A stretch of 64,000 bases of DNA from Nitrospira sp. (GCA_018242765.1 JAFEBH010000011.1:1-64000), one strand, 5' to 3'. Positions 43,498 to 53,379 are shown, numbered from the stretch's first letter. Notes: generated by a model from the letters alone, not told the origin. Translations and numbers: made by a program.

Positions 43498-43881
43498 CCT
43501 GCGGGATATTTCAAATAGATACCTTCCTTGGCCTTCCAATCTTTTCATGCTGAGTATCCCGCTAAGAATAGGCTGCGCCTATTTTCCTCACCGTAACTTC
43601 CCCAAGACGGCTTGTCGGGTCCCCTTCGCTCGCCTATGGTAGATTTCAGGTCAGTGAAGAGCCTGTATTTAAGTCGTTGGAATTTCCATCCGTACCGGAT
43701 GGTTTTCTTGAATGAACAGGAGGGGAGTGATAGCCGACAAGGAGGATCTTTGAGGCTCTCGATGAACCAGCCCGCTGAATAAGGGGAGCGTCGGCAGTTA
43801 CGTTATCCAGTCAGGGGGCAGATTGTTGAGGATAGGCGCCACAGGAGTGGCGCCCTGATTCACTCGATGACCCTGAAGCTC
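43498..43881. other. Gap with two inverted repeats
   Basis: No gene is supported. A perfect 8-bp hairpin GGCGCCAC-AGGA-GTGGCGCC at 43835-43854 probably ends the minus-strand gene at 43882. A looser pair (GCGGGATA 43501-43508, TATCCCGC 43555-43562) stands just after the PCP_red stop. Confidence 0.5.
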
Positions 43882-44202
43882 TTAGTGTGCCGCCGTTTCC
43901 TGGGGCCAGAATTTATGACGGATTTGAGGTAGCGGCTCATTGTCCAAATTAGGAATGTCGTAGAGACACCGATCAATCGTCGCCACTTCGTCTTCAGTCA
44001 AGGGCAAGCTGACCTTCTTTTTCCAGAATTGGTCGAGAGTGAAATAGTCGGCTGATTGAGGTTTCTGGGCTAATAACTCTTGCATTTTCTTAAAGCCAGC
44101 TGTATCAACGCCAGGAACTCGCCCCTTGTTTCGATCATGGCACCAGTTCAGAATTTCAGCAATTCCATACATTGTGATATCGACATTCACCATCTTGCTC
44201 AT
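43882..44202 (-). CDS. Hypothetical protein
   Basis: This protein has 106 residues from the ATG at 44202, which has GGAGG at good distance; an ATG at 44232 is in frame but unsupported. It is soluble and mixed in charge, with a YGIAEILNWCHDRNKGRVPG segment, a FWKKKVSLPLTEDEVATID middle and an HKFWPQE end. I do not recognise a family. It stands alone, ending in the hairpin at 43835-43854. Confidence 0.65.
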   Translation of the reverse strand: MSKMVNVDITMYGIAEILNWCHDRNKGRVPGVDTAGFKKMQELLAQKPQSADYFTLDQFWKKKVSLPLTEDEVATIDRCLYDIPNLDNEPLPQIRHKFWPQETAAH

Positions 44203-44732
44203 AAGATCCTCCAAAGAATATCCATGGATCATAACGTAAACCGCTGCTGAAATTCAAAGCCCTGATGGCGGTGCATTGTCGATTGCGGGTCTGAATAGGG
44301 CATCTGTATACTAGGTCTTCTGGCCGGGTGCCTGGTTGGTGAACAGATTTTCCCGCGGTTCATCTGCCTTTGCTCTCATGGTTGTTGTGCAGAGAAGGCA
44401 AGCGCGTCTTCTACTTGTCCCAGATCCCTGTGAGCAGTTTCACGAGGACGGGAATCGGTATGCGTTACCTTTTCCATGCCTGAGCAGGAAGCCGTGGATC
44501 GCCAGTTGAGGAGAGATGCACAACAGGGGTTCCTTGTGGATGCTTGGCCTGTGCAACGAAGCCGGTGGGCTGAGGAGACGCGATAGCCTTGCTGACGATC
44601 AGGAGAGAACGAGGAGTGCTGTTTCTGAGAGTTTGGGAGCACTGATAACTAAAGGGGCGAAATAGCTTATCGTCAATCTCCTTGGAGTTCTGAACGGTCC
44701 GACACGATGTTCGTCACACGCTCTGCACGAAA
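44203..44732. other. Gap without a supported gene
   Basis: Short frames only, none with a ribosome site and a recognisable protein. It should hold the divergent promoters of the flanking genes; I see no strong sigma-70 match. Confidence 0.4.
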
Positions 44733-45911
44733 ATGACATGTGATTGGAGTAGGTTTATCTGCGGTATGGTGGGGTTCGGTCTCCTCCTTGGACCGGGTGT
44801 ATTGGCCTGTTCCAAGACAGAGCCCTATCTACCACCTGATCCGTTTTATTATTTTGCCAGTTATCCGGTCGGCAAGAACCCGACGACCATTACCACCGGT
44901 GATTTTAATCACGATTCGTTTACCGATCTCATTACGACGAATATTTCAAGTAACACCGTTTCTATCCTACTCGGCAATGGCGACGGGACATTTAAGGCAC
45001 AAACGCAGCTTCATGTCTGCCAGGAGCCTCGTGCCCTTGCCATGAATGATTTTAATGAGGACGGACATGCTGATGTCGTTCTAGCTTGTTCTGGCGGAGA
45101 TGAAGTGGCCCTCCTGGTTGGCCGCGGGAACGGAAAGTTTGAAGAAGGGCCCCGCTATCCCGTCCATCGAAGTCCAGTGTCACTGGCGGCCGAAGATGTG
45201 AATGGCGATCATCACGTCGATCTGGCCGTAGCTCTTCGGAACGATAAGGTCAAGGTATTTCTTGGAAATGGGAAGGGTGAGTTACAACACGGTGTGCAAT
45301 ATGAACATGGAGACACGCCAACGTCTGTGGCTCTGTCCGACCTCAATGGCGATGGCAAGGTCGATCTTGTCGTCACCAACGGAGGGCCGATGTCCAATGC
45401 CGTATCGATCTGGCTCGGCAACGGGGATGGGACCTTTCGCGATCCCAAGGACTATCCTACTGGCCGGCGACCCTTGGGTGTGAGTTTCGGAGATTTCAAC
45501 AACGACCACAATAGCGATCTGCTGGTTATCAATGGGGAAAAGGATAGCTTTACGACCTTTTTAGGAAACGGCAATGCGACGTTTCGGCCAGGGAAAGACG
45601 CCGGTGCGGATGCCGGCCCCAATTTCGGCCTGGCCCGAGATTTTAATGGCGATCAGCTCGTTGATGTGGCGATCGTGAATCTCCAATCGAGCGACCTATC
45701 GATTCTGTTTGGGAAAGGTGATGGGACCTTTCACTATCCCCCGAGGAACTATCGAACGAAGTCCGGTCCGTTTGCGCTCTCCTCGTTCCGTGTCACCACG
45801 ACAGGAGGAGAAGAACCGGGACTTGCTATTGCAGACAATGGAAGCGGCAGCGTCTCTATCTTTCTTCACCGTGGGCTTAAGTCCCTTGCACGGTCTGATC
45901 CGAAGGGATAA
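44733..45911 (+). CDS. FG-GAP/VCBS-repeat lipoprotein
   Basis: In this 392-residue protein a lipobox (GVLAC, about residue 26) ends a hydrophobic leader, so it is probably lipid-anchored. The rest is six or seven repeats of about 50 residues, each with a calcium-loop (DFNHDSFTD, DFNEDGHAD, DVNGDHHVD, DLNGDGKVD, DFNNDHNSD, DFNGDQLVD) and an LLGNGDGTF-like strand. Such repeats fold as a beta-propeller related to integrin alpha. A role in adhesion or surface binding is likely but unspecified. Confidence 0.85.
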   Translation: MTCDWSRFICGMVGFGLLLGPGVLACSKTEPYLPPDPFYYFASYPVGKNPTTITTGDFNHDSFTDLITTNISSNTVSILLGNGDGTFKAQTQLHVCQEPRALAMNDFNEDGHADVVLACSGGDEVALLVGRGNGKFEEGPRYPVHRSPVSLAAEDVNGDHHVDLAVALRNDKVKVFLGNGKGELQHGVQYEHGDTPTSVALSDLNGDGKVDLVVTNGGPMSNAVSIWLGNGDGTFRDPKDYPTGRRPLGVSFGDFNNDHNSDLLVINGEKDSFTTFLGNGNATFRPGKDAGADAGPNFGLARDFNGDQLVDVAIVNLQSSDLSILFGKGDGTFHYPPRNYRTKSGPFALSSFRVTTTGGEEPGLAIADNGSGSVSIFLHRGLKSLARSDPKG

Positions 45912-45949
45912 CTCCAAAGGGATAACCACGAGTGATCCCAGGCTATTTC

Positions 45950-45978
45950 TTGACAGCTTAGGCCCCCTTCGCTAGAGT
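45950..45978 (+). promoter_or_regulatory. Consensus-like sigma-70 promoter
   Basis: A perfect TTGACA (45950-45955) is followed after 17 bases by TAGAGT (45973-45978), 38 bases before the small membrane gene. The same -10 sequence occurs at the Rrf2 operon promoter. Confidence 0.65.
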
Positions 45979-46016
45979 TAAAAAAGCTGGAAAGAGCAGG
46001 ATTTACGAGCAGAAGA

Positions 46017-46223
46017 ATGGCGTTTCGATCCTTCACCTGGTGGTTCATGATAGGGGCTCTGCTGACCCTCTCAGTCCTGATGGTCCAGGGTGGGGTTCGT
46101 GACTTATGGGAGGGGACCCAGCCTTCCGGGGGGACGAATGTGTTTGTCTATTTTGGTACAACGCTCATCGGTGGGGGGCTACTCGCCGGCTGTGTCGCAT
46201 TAATCATGAATCGTATTCGATAA
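46017..46223 (+). CDS. Small two-helix membrane protein
   Basis: This 68-residue protein has membrane helices at about 7-25 and 44-64 (FVYFGTTLIGGGLLAGCVAL), joined by a short polar loop, with a basic C-terminus. A strong promoter lies just upstream, which favours expression. No family is recognised. Confidence 0.55.
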   Translation: MAFRSFTWWFMIGALLTLSVLMVQGGVRDLWEGTQPSGGTNVFVYFGTTLIGGGLLAGCVALIMNRIR

Positions 46224-46513
46224 TTAAGAAGGATGCGGAAAAAGTCCATCAGCAGTGTTCTCGCATCGCACAGAGGCTCAATGCGGAAGAGGGGACGTAA
46301 GGTGTTGATCCGTTTGCGTCGATCATGGGTAAGCGGGTCAAGCAAAGTATGGTATGTACCTTCTCGCCTCTTCACTCGCTATGGCGCCTTGCGGGACGGC
46401 CTTTTTGACCATCTTGAGGGTATGCGTGAATCGATTGATGGCGCTCTATCGTCGCCCATTTCAGGCAGGTCGAAGTAGTTGTTCTCCAGTCTGTTAGAGA
46501 GAGCAGGACGTGT

Positions 46514-46702
46514 ATGCAATGCCTCAAGTGCAGAGGGTTTATGATGGTCGAACGCCATTACACCCTCCTGAATCGCCGAATCTATGCCCGATGCCTCAAC
46601 TGTGGATTCTGGATTGATCTGGCCGACCTTCTTCGTTTCTTTCACAAAGTCATCGATAGCGGGAGCAAAGGTGGCAAGGTTCGGGAATCCTTCATGTTCT
46701 AG
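46514..46702 (+). CDS. Small zinc-ribbon protein
   Basis: This 62-residue protein has two Cys pairs: CLKC at residues 3-6 and CLNC at about 28-31, the layout of a zinc ribbon with a basic middle. The start ATG follows a GA-rich stretch. It may be co-transcribed with the carboxypeptidase gene. Bases 46224-46513 before it hold no supported gene. Confidence 0.5.
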   Translation: MQCLKCRGFMMVERHYTLLNRRIYARCLNCGFWIDLADLLRFFHKVIDSGSKGGKVRESFMF

Positions 46703-46716
46703 CGAGGCGGTGGTAT

Positions 46717-47646
46717 TTGGTAACAGCGGATCATATCCGGCCTCTTCATCGTCTGTGGAACGGCAGACGGAACCTGTACCATGTCATTCTCCTGGTAGCG
46801 TACGCATTCCTATGGAATGCCATTGACGCGCTCCCAGTATCGGCAAGAACTCCACATAACCCTCAGGATGCAGTTCGATCCGTCAACTATGTTCCTCACG
46901 TGCTTCACTGGAAGCGCATCCCTGCTCACAGCATTCTTCTCAAAGAACTACGATCGGGACGCGTACTCTTTGAACATGACACTGAGAAGCGTCTTTCCCC
47001 CGCCAGTTTGACCAAGATCATGTCGGCATTGGTGATTCTGGAAAAAGCCCGGCTTGATGAACTGGCAACCGTGAGCAAAAATGCCGCACGGGCGCCGAAG
47101 ACGCATTTGCGGATCAAAGTCGGTGAGGTATTCCGCTTGGGCGATCTGCTGAAGGCCATGATGATGGTCTCGGCGAACGACGCATGCTTAGCGGCTGTCG
47201 AGCATGTCGGCGGTGACGAAGAACAATTTGTCACGTTAATGAATGCCAAGGCCACGGCGCTTGGATTGGCAGATACACATTTTAGTAACGGATGTGGATT
47301 CGATAGTCCCGATCACTACTCAACGGCCGAAGATCTCGCCAAACTCAGTGAAGTGGCCATGCGAAATGCAACCTTCCGAAACCTGGTCAAAGCCGAACGG
47401 GAGCTCATCACGCCGGTCAGTGGCTATCGCGCCTATGTCTTGCACAATACCAATCGACTGCTCGGTCGAATCCCCGGTGTGGAAGGCGTGAAGACAGGCT
47501 TTACCTCGAAGGCAGGTCGGTGTCTCATAGCAAAGGTTTCACAAAACGGCAGCGATCTGTTGCTGGTTATTCTGAACTCCAATCGTCGGTGGACGACCGC
47601 AAAGAGTTTGATTGATTACGGCCTTCGTCTCACCAATCCGATCTAA
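46717..47646 (+). CDS. dacF: D-alanyl-D-alanine carboxypeptidase, S11 family
   Basis: This 309-residue penicillin-binding protein trims peptidoglycan pentapeptides in the periplasm. It has a TTG start with GAGGCGG upstream and a membrane/signal helix at about 22-40. Active-site motifs are complete: SLTK (nucleophile Ser), SAND (SxN) and KTGFT. The C-terminal DacA-type beta domain and amphipathic anchor are absent, so it is the short form; the gene symbol follows that resemblance. Confidence 0.85.
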   Translation: MVTADHIRPLHRLWNGRRNLYHVILLVAYAFLWNAIDALPVSARTPHNPQDAVRSVNYVPHVLHWKRIPAHSILLKELRSGRVLFEHDTEKRLSPASLTKIMSALVILEKARLDELATVSKNAARAPKTHLRIKVGEVFRLGDLLKAMMMVSANDACLAAVEHVGGDEEQFVTLMNAKATALGLADTHFSNGCGFDSPDHYSTAEDLAKLSEVAMRNATFRNLVKAERELITPVSGYRAYVLHNTNRLLGRIPGVEGVKTGFTSKAGRCLIAKVSQNGSDLLLVILNSNRRWTTAKSLIDYGLRLTNPI

Positions 47647-47740
47647 TAGCCTCTACAGGCGGCGACGGCAATCTGTACGCGAATAGGAAGAAGGGTGTCT
47701 CTAGGCCTGGAGCGGAGGAAGCCGAACTGCACAGTGGGAG

Positions 47741-48277
47741 TTAGCGTGGGGCGACAAACTCGATGTTGATGTCTTTGCCGAGGTAGTTTACTTGGAAACC
47801 CTGCGAGTCGTAGGCCATGACGGCTCCCATCACGTTTTCATCGCCGTATTCTTCTTTGCCCAGTAATTTCCTAATGTCATCAGGGCTTTCGCTATTGAGA
47901 ACATTGCGGAAGATTCCCCTTGTTCGATGGGCAAATCGGTTATTGATGAATAGTAGGTCGATCTTGCCGTCTTGGATCCGTACACCGGCCATTGGCCCAG
48001 TTGGTTTCCGCTGATCAAGCAGGAAGATGAACGTGGCTTCCTGTTCGACTTTAATGCCAAGTGCTTTTCGATTCACCAGCGTCTCAAGGGTTTCGACGGC
48101 TTTGTTTTCTGGATCACCGAGTTTGACCCCAAAGAGGGACACGGTGCTGCTGGAAATGGCCTTCGGTTCCGTGACGTCGTGCTCGCTTAATTCATAAGGT
48201 TCAGCCGAAGTGAAGCTGGAAATGGAGAGAAGGCTGATGAGTACGACGAATGCGACGTGAAGGGGAGTCCTGTGCAT
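47741..48277 (-). CDS. Secreted hypothetical protein
   Basis: This 178-residue protein has a clear signal peptide (residues 1-25, ending TSAEP). The mature part shows a strand-rich pattern (VSLFGVKLGDPENKAV, then ATFIFLLDQ, and a closing INIEFVAP). No cysteines and no recognised domain. It is probably periplasmic. It is transcribed alone. Confidence 0.65.
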   Translation of the reverse strand: MHRTPLHVAFVVLISLLSISSFTSAEPYELSEHDVTEPKAISSSTVSLFGVKLGDPENKAVETLETLVNRKALGIKVEQEATFIFLLDQRKPTGPMAGVRIQDGKIDLLFINNRFAHRTRGIFRNVLNSESPDDIRKLLGKEEYGDENVMGAVMAYDSQGFQVNYLGKDINIEFVAPR

Positions 48278-48469
48278 GGTGGCATCACTCTCTATCGTGG
48301 AATTAGGTGGTCTATTCTGAATGCACTGTCAACCGTCGTCAGAAGATAGATTGGCGAAATCTCTCTGATGAATTGTAGCGAATCATCTGTCGGACCTGCA
48401 AGAAAGCATCAAGGTACAGTGCGAAGTCTCTACTCAATTGATAGGGGGGCATCCTACTGGCGCTGTGGG

Positions 48470-48766
48470 TCAAGCTAGAGGTGGTTTTGTGTTCAGCAAC
48501 ATACTTCCAAGGCGTCCAAGTCGGAGAAAGTAGGGTCGGCACTCAAGATCGATCTCGTCGGTCAAGTCTTCCAAATCATGCAAGCAGTCCTTGAGAATGG
48601 CACGTCGTTGATCATCGAGACCATCAGGACTGTCGAGATAGAAGACAACACAACCACCGATTACGGTGTCGATGGTCATCAATGGCCCTTGATGTGGGCT
48701 TGAAAACTGGGGCCAGCCATCGGCGCAATGGTGCTCCCACGCAGTGACAATCATGTCACGATCCAT
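48470..48766 (-). CDS. Hypothetical protein
   Basis: This 98-residue protein has a good ribosome site (AAGGAG) about six bases before the ATG. It is acidic and soluble; the middle contains TVIGGCVVFYLDSPDGLDDQ and a helix rich in Asp and Leu (DCLHDLEDLTDEIDLEC). No family is recognised; it lies upstream of nothing obvious. Confidence 0.55.
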   Translation of the reverse strand: MDRDMIVTAWEHHCADGWPQFSSPHQGPLMTIDTVIGGCVVFYLDSPDGLDDQRRAILKDCLHDLEDLTDEIDLECRPYFLRLGRLGSMLLNTKPPLA

Positions 48767-48881
48767 GAGCGGCTCCTTGGTCGATCAGCTCACCGTAGGT
48801 CCACACCCTAACGCACAGTGAGGCTGGGGAGCAACCCTCACGTGAGGAGAGGAAAAGGCACGTCCCCACCAGTTGAGTGAC

Positions 48882-50132
48882 TCAGGGGTAGAGCCCCCGT
48901 TGGAGATGTGCTTGGGCGACCTGGTCAATTCCGCTCATGAGTGCTGCCATCCTCATCGAAACGTGACGTTCGCTGGAGAACCGCAGGGTGCGGTGAAAGG
49001 CAGAGGTAATGATATTTTGCAGGCGGTTTTGAATATCGGCGGCGCTCCAGAAAAAGCGCTGGAGGTCCTGCACCCACTCAAAGTACGAGACGATGACGCC
49101 GCCCGAATTGGCAAGAATATCCGGGATCACAAAGATCCCCTTGTCGGCTAGGATACGGTCGGCCTCCAGCGTCGTCGGACCGTTTGCGCCTTCGGAAAGG
49201 ATACGGCACTTCAGGCGATCGGCATTCTTCCCCGTGATTTGTTCAGACAGGGCGGCTGGAATCAGCACGGTACATTCCAGTTGTAGCAATTCCTCGTTTG
49301 TGAGGGCGTCCCCGAGCTTGGTCTGATGCAGTGGTTGACCGGGGTCGCGCCGTATCAACTGTGCGATGTCCAATCCCTTTGGATTATAGATTCCACCTGA
49401 GACATCGCTCACGGCTACCACACGTGCCCCCTGTTCTCGCACGATGCGCGCCGTGTGCGAACCGACATTACCAAACCCTTGCACGGCCACAGTTGCGGCC
49501 TCGACCGACAGCTTTAGATGGCGTAAGGCCTCCAGTGTGACATACACCACTCCTCGGCCGGTGGCTTCCTCACGACCAAGGCTGCCACCAATAGAGAGTG
49601 GTTTGCCGGTCACGACTCCTGGAACCGCGTAGCCGACCTGCTGGCTATAGGTATCCATCATCCAGGCCATGATCTGCGCATCGGTGCCGACATCCGGAGC
49701 CGGGACGTCCTTATCCGGCCCAATCAGTGGAAAAATTTCTGCGGCATAACGTCTCGTCAACCGTTGAAGTTCGCCGGGTGAGAGGCTCCGTGGAGCCACT
49801 TGCACCCCGCCTTTTGCCCCACCATAGGGAAGACCGGCGAGCGCACATTTCCATGTCATCCACATGGCCAGGGCGGCCACTTCGCCGAGACTCACATCCG
49901 GATGGTAACGCACGCCTCCTTTCGAAGGCCCTCGTGAGGAATCATGTTGAACGCGGTAGCCGGTGAAGACCTCGACACGTCCATCGTCCATGCGCACTGG
50001 GAGACTGACAACGAGGGAGCGTTGAGGGAGTTTCAGTCGTTCACGGAGGTTCGTATCAAGCCCCATGGCCTCCGCGGCTTGATCGAACTGCGCCACCGCT
50101 AGACGGAACGTTGGTGTATCAAGCTCCTGCAT
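48882..50132 (-). CDS. gdhA: Glutamate dehydrogenase (Glu/Leu/Phe/Val family)
   Basis: This 416-residue enzyme links glutamate and 2-oxoglutarate, assimilating or releasing ammonia. Motifs: SSRGPSKGGVRYHPDV, the catalytic Lys in GLPYGGAKGGV, PAPDVGTD, and the nucleotide-binding GFGNVGSHTA. The start has AAAGGAGG directly upstream. The cofactor cannot be read with confidence. It is in tandem with lipB, 45 bases apart. Confidence 0.93.
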   Translation of the reverse strand: MQELDTPTFRLAVAQFDQAAEAMGLDTNLRERLKLPQRSLVVSLPVRMDDGRVEVFTGYRVQHDSSRGPSKGGVRYHPDVSLGEVAALAMWMTWKCALAGLPYGGAKGGVQVAPRSLSPGELQRLTRRYAAEIFPLIGPDKDVPAPDVGTDAQIMAWMMDTYSQQVGYAVPGVVTGKPLSIGGSLGREEATGRGVVYVTLEALRHLKLSVEAATVAVQGFGNVGSHTARIVREQGARVVAVSDVSGGIYNPKGLDIAQLIRRDPGQPLHQTKLGDALTNEELLQLECTVLIPAALSEQITGKNADRLKCRILSEGANGPTTLEADRILADKGIFVIPDILANSGGVIVSYFEWVQDLQRFFWSAADIQNRLQNIITSAFHRTLRFSSERHVSMRMAALMSGIDQVAQAHLQRGLYP

Positions 50133-50177
50133 GTGCCTCCTTTGCGGGCAATCCCTCCGCGCTCGTAGACCGGTGTA

Positions 50178-50891
50178 TCATTCCGCCTTGGTTTCAGAAA
50201 GAGAAAACACTTCTGTAAAGGTCTGAGCCAGTACCTGCTTGACGGCAGCAACCGAGATTGGGGTGTGACATAGTGCTGTCATTGAGGTGACCAGACAGTC
50301 ATTCAGTCCACAGGGATGGATTCGGTGAAATGGAGTCAGGTCGAGATCGACGTTGACGGCCAGGCCATGCAACGTGACCCCACGTTCGATTCGTATTCCG
50401 ATGAACGCAATCTTCTGGGGTTCCGGAGTCATCACCCAAACACCCGGCTTGCCCTCGAGACGATTACCGGTGATATTCCAGGAACTGAGTACTCGAATAA
50501 CAACGTCTTCGAACAGTCGGACAAGCTGCCTCGGCCCTGTCGCATAGCGATCGACCTTGAGAATAGGGTAGGCCACAACTTGCCCAGGACCGTGGAATGT
50601 CACGGATCCGCCACGATTCACTCGGTGCAGCTCAGCGCCAGTTTGACATAATGTTCCTTCATCTCCACCCCAATCACCGACTCGGGTCCTTCTCCCTAAT
50701 GTATAGACTGGCTGATGTTCAAGGATGAGAACGGTATCAGGTTGGAGTCCGAGGAGCCGCTCCTCATGCAAGCGACATTGCAGGTCCCAGCCTGCGAGAT
50801 AGGGGACCGGTTCTGAGAAGACACGAACGGTTCTTTCCTGTGTCTGACGACCGCTCGCCAAGGAGGTCGCCTCAGGAGTGGTGTGGATCAT
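50178..50891 (-). CDS. lipB: Octanoyl-[acyl-carrier-protein]:protein N-octanoyltransferase
   Basis: LipB moves octanoate from ACP to lipoyl domains, the first lipoylation step. In this 237-residue protein, active-site motifs are RGGSVTFHGPGQVVAYP, the Lys of KIAFIGIRI, and the acyl-accepting Cys in HPCGL. The extra N-terminal 20 residues are not typical, so a later start is possible. lipA is not adjacent. Confidence 0.92.
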   Translation of the reverse strand: MIHTTPEATSLASGRQTQERTVRVFSEPVPYLAGWDLQCRLHEERLLGLQPDTVLILEHQPVYTLGRRTRVGDWGGDEGTLCQTGAELHRVNRGGSVTFHGPGQVVAYPILKVDRYATGPRQLVRLFEDVVIRVLSSWNITGNRLEGKPGVWVMTPEPQKIAFIGIRIERGVTLHGLAVNVDLDLTPFHRIHPCGLNDCLVTSMTALCHTPISVAAVKQVLAQTFTEVFSLSETKAE

Positions 50892-50990
50892 AGGATAGCA
50901 GATCCGAAGAACCAGTTCGTGTTTGAAAGACAGTCACATCCCTCAGATGCCACTGTCAGGTAGTACCAGTAGGAGGGTGAGTGTCCGGGA

Positions 50991-51032
50991 CTCCGCATGG
51001 TGAGTTATTCTGGCATAACTCACCATGCGGAG
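50991..51032. terminator. Perfect 18-bp hairpin downstream of the sigma-factor gene
   Basis: The arm at 50991-51008 (CTCCGCATGGTGAGTTAT) is fully complementary to 51015-51032, with a six-base loop TCTGGC. It lies 58 bases after the stop of the minus-strand sigma gene and before lipB. No T-tract follows on either strand, so it may be a terminator, an mRNA-stabilising stem or a protein site. Confidence 0.55.
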
Positions 51033-51089
51033 GGAAGTCATGGTGCGTCTTGAATCGAACCGTTCTTGAAACCCTACACAGTCAAGAGC

Positions 51090-52346
51090 CTACCTGATCG
51101 CTGCGAACAGTTCCTTAATCGCAGGGGTCTTCAGTTTCTTTAAGGCTTTCGCCTCAATCTGGCGGATGCGCTCTCGTGTGACGGATAGACTTTGCCCGAC
51201 CTGCTCAAGGGTACTCCCTTCGTCATACCCGATGCCGAAACGCAGCCTGATCACTGTCTGCTCACGAGGGGTGAGTGTGCCTAAGATACGATCGAGCTGT
51301 TCCGTCAGTTCACTCCGGTGGACATTGGCATCGGGTGGGACGGCTTGGTGATCCGGAATCATGTCACCGAACTGGGTATCGCCATCGCCGATCGGCGTCT
51401 CCAAAGCCATCGGTTCCTGGAAGGCCTGTACCGTCTCCCGAAGTCGTTCAGGCCGCATGCGCAGCACGTGAGCGACCTCTTCCAAGCGTGCCGGTCGTCC
51501 CAATTGCTGGCAGAGCCTCCGCATCACCCGAAGAATACGGTGCGAGGCTTCGGTTTGATGAACCGGAACACGGATCGTTCGAGATTGGTCTGCAAGCGAC
51601 CGAGTGATACCTTGGCGGATCCACCAGGTCGCGTAGGTACTGAACTTGAACCCTTTTCGGTATTGGTACCGTTCCGCTGCTTTCATCAACCCGATGTTGC
51701 CTTCTTGTACAAGGTCCAGCAAGGTCAACCCACGACCCGTGTAATGTTTGGCGACGTCGACGACCAACCGAAGATTGCACCGCACAAGTTCATCCTTGCC
51801 CTGTTCCAGGATCATTCGCGCAGCGCGTATTTCATCGAGCATGGCCTGTAATGGCTTCGCAACGGAGGCCGTGGGATGAAGAGTAGGATCAGACGGATGT
51901 AGAACGGCATTCAAGGCTTTCTCCGCATTGTCTAAGGCTGTGGCAGACAGGCCACTTAATCGTCGAACCGATTGGAGCACGCTTGCATTTTCCTCACAAG
52001 CCGGAATCCGTCGAACCTTGAGCAAAGTTCTGATGGCTTGCCGCAAAGCGGCTCGAATGCGTCTGGTTCCCTGATCCACCCGCTTGGCGATCAGGATTTC
52101 TTCCTCACGCGACAGGAGTCCCCGCGCGCCGAACGAGCGAAAGTATAACGACTCTAGAAGAAATGGACTGGCTGCCTGGCTCGTCCGCATGGCCGGTCGG
52201 GATTTTCCCTTCGGCCCGGACCCCTCACCCTCGCCGCGACCGATTCGACCCAGCATTCCGCTTGCTCTGGCGTCATCGGCATCGACGTCAGAGGCCAGCT
52301 TCTGTTGCACGTCTATCTCTTCTTCGACTCGCAATTCCTCTTTCAT
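51090..52346 (-). CDS. RNA polymerase sigma factor, RpoD/RpoS type
   Basis: This 418-residue factor has region 1.2 near residue 62 (FLLESLYFRSFGARGLLSRE), region 2 with LVQEGNIGLMKAAERY and FSTYATWWIRQGI, region 3, and region 4 with the helix-turn-helix LEQVGQSLSVTRERIRQIE. It lacks the long acidic region 1.1 of housekeeping RpoD. The N-terminal 50 residues are polar and not conserved-looking. It is probably an alternative group-2 factor like RpoS. The start has AGGAAGGG upstream. Confidence 0.88.
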   Translation of the reverse strand: MKEELRVEEEIDVQQKLASDVDADDARASGMLGRIGRGEGEGSGPKGKSRPAMRTSQAASPFLLESLYFRSFGARGLLSREEEILIAKRVDQGTRRIRAALRQAIRTLLKVRRIPACEENASVLQSVRRLSGLSATALDNAEKALNAVLHPSDPTLHPTASVAKPLQAMLDEIRAARMILEQGKDELVRCNLRLVVDVAKHYTGRGLTLLDLVQEGNIGLMKAAERYQYRKGFKFSTYATWWIRQGITRSLADQSRTIRVPVHQTEASHRILRVMRRLCQQLGRPARLEEVAHVLRMRPERLRETVQAFQEPMALETPIGDGDTQFGDMIPDHQAVPPDANVHRSELTEQLDRILGTLTPREQTVIRLRFGIGYDEGSTLEQVGQSLSVTRERIRQIEAKALKKLKTPAIKELFAAIR

Positions 52347-52608
52347 GGTGTCACCCTTCCTATGAGGTTGAACATCGTCTTGTAATAGTTGGAGCCCGGT
52401 TCAGCTGAGAAGATTCACCCATGTATGTTTGTATGCAGTGGCTCAAAGAAGCAAAAGGGATGCTGGATGAAATATGAGAAATGAGTCTGGGGATCAGCCC
52501 GATAAATCGAAAAGATTAGCGTAGGTTAATGAGAAGAATCGGAGGCGACTGTCGCAAGAATGCGGCATCTATGTGGAATTCGCATCAGTTCCGTACCAAT
52601 ACGCCACA

Positions 52609-53355
52609 CTATTTTGATAAGAGACCTTTAATGAACGGGGCCAGGGTATCGATGGGGATCGGAAAGATCGTCGTGGAATTCTTCTCGGCTGCGATTTCCA
52701 CGAGCGTTTGAAGATAACGGAGTTGAAGGGCAGCAGGGTTCTGTCCGATTACGTTGGCGGCTTCAGCGAGTTTCTGTGCAGCTTGAAACTCTCCTTCCGC
52801 ATGGATGATTTTGGCTCGACGTTCCCGTTCGGCTTCGGCCTGTCGGGCGATGGCACGTTGCATGTCTTGTGGGATATCGACATTCTTCACCTCAACGGCT
52901 GCGACTTTCACACCCCATGGTTCAGTCTGCTGATCGATGATGCGCTGCAGTTCGGCGTTGATGTCGTCACGCTTCGACAGTAAGTCATCGAATTGGCTCT
53001 GCCCTAGCACGCTACGCAAAGTGGTTTGAGCGACTTGTGAGGTGGAGTACAGGTAGTCCTGAACGGCCAGGACGGCGCGTTGCGGATCTACGACTCTAAG
53101 AAAAATGACGGCGTTGACCTTCACCGAGATATTGTCGCGCGTGATCACATCCTGCGAGGGGACTTCCATGGTGACGGTTTGGAGATTGACTCGGACCATT
53201 TGCTGCAGTCCCGGAATCACCAATCTGATTCCGGGTCCTTTGACCGTGTGGAACTTGCCGAGAACAAACACCACGAGCCGTTCATATTCCATGACGCGTT
53301 TAAAACTTGCGTAGAGCAGAAGGCCTAATAAGACGAACGGCAGCAGCAGTGACAT
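52609..53355 (-). CDS. Slipin (SPFH/band 7 family)
   Basis: This 248-residue stomatin-like protein has an N-terminal membrane hairpin (1-18), an SPFH core with [19 protein letters not shown] and [16 protein letters not shown], and a helical EA-rich tail ([17 protein letters not shown]). Slipins form membrane scaffolds and pair with NfeD proteases, which is the arrangement here: nfeD lies 24 bases upstream on the same strand. Ribosome site AAGGAG. Confidence 0.92.
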   Translation of the reverse strand: MSLLLPFVLLGLLLYASFKRVMEYERLVVFVLGKFHTVKGPGIRLVIPGLQQMVRVNLQTVTMEVPSQDVITRDNISVKVNAVIFLRVVDPQRAVLAVQDYLYSTSQVAQTTLRSVLGQSQFDDLLSKRDDINAELQRIIDQQTEPWGVKVAAVEVKNVDIPQDMQRAIARQAEAERERRAKIIHAEGEFQAAQKLAEAANVIGQNPAALQLRYLQTLVEIAAEKNSTTIFPIPIDTLAPFIKGLLSK

Positions 53356-53379
53356 CGCAACTCCTTATCTTGGGAGCGG

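Noticed and set aside
46233-46478. 81-residue basic plus-strand frame
   Set aside because: The AAGG before it is too close to the ATG and the sequence is low-complexity basic with no domain; a minus-strand frame covers part of it too.
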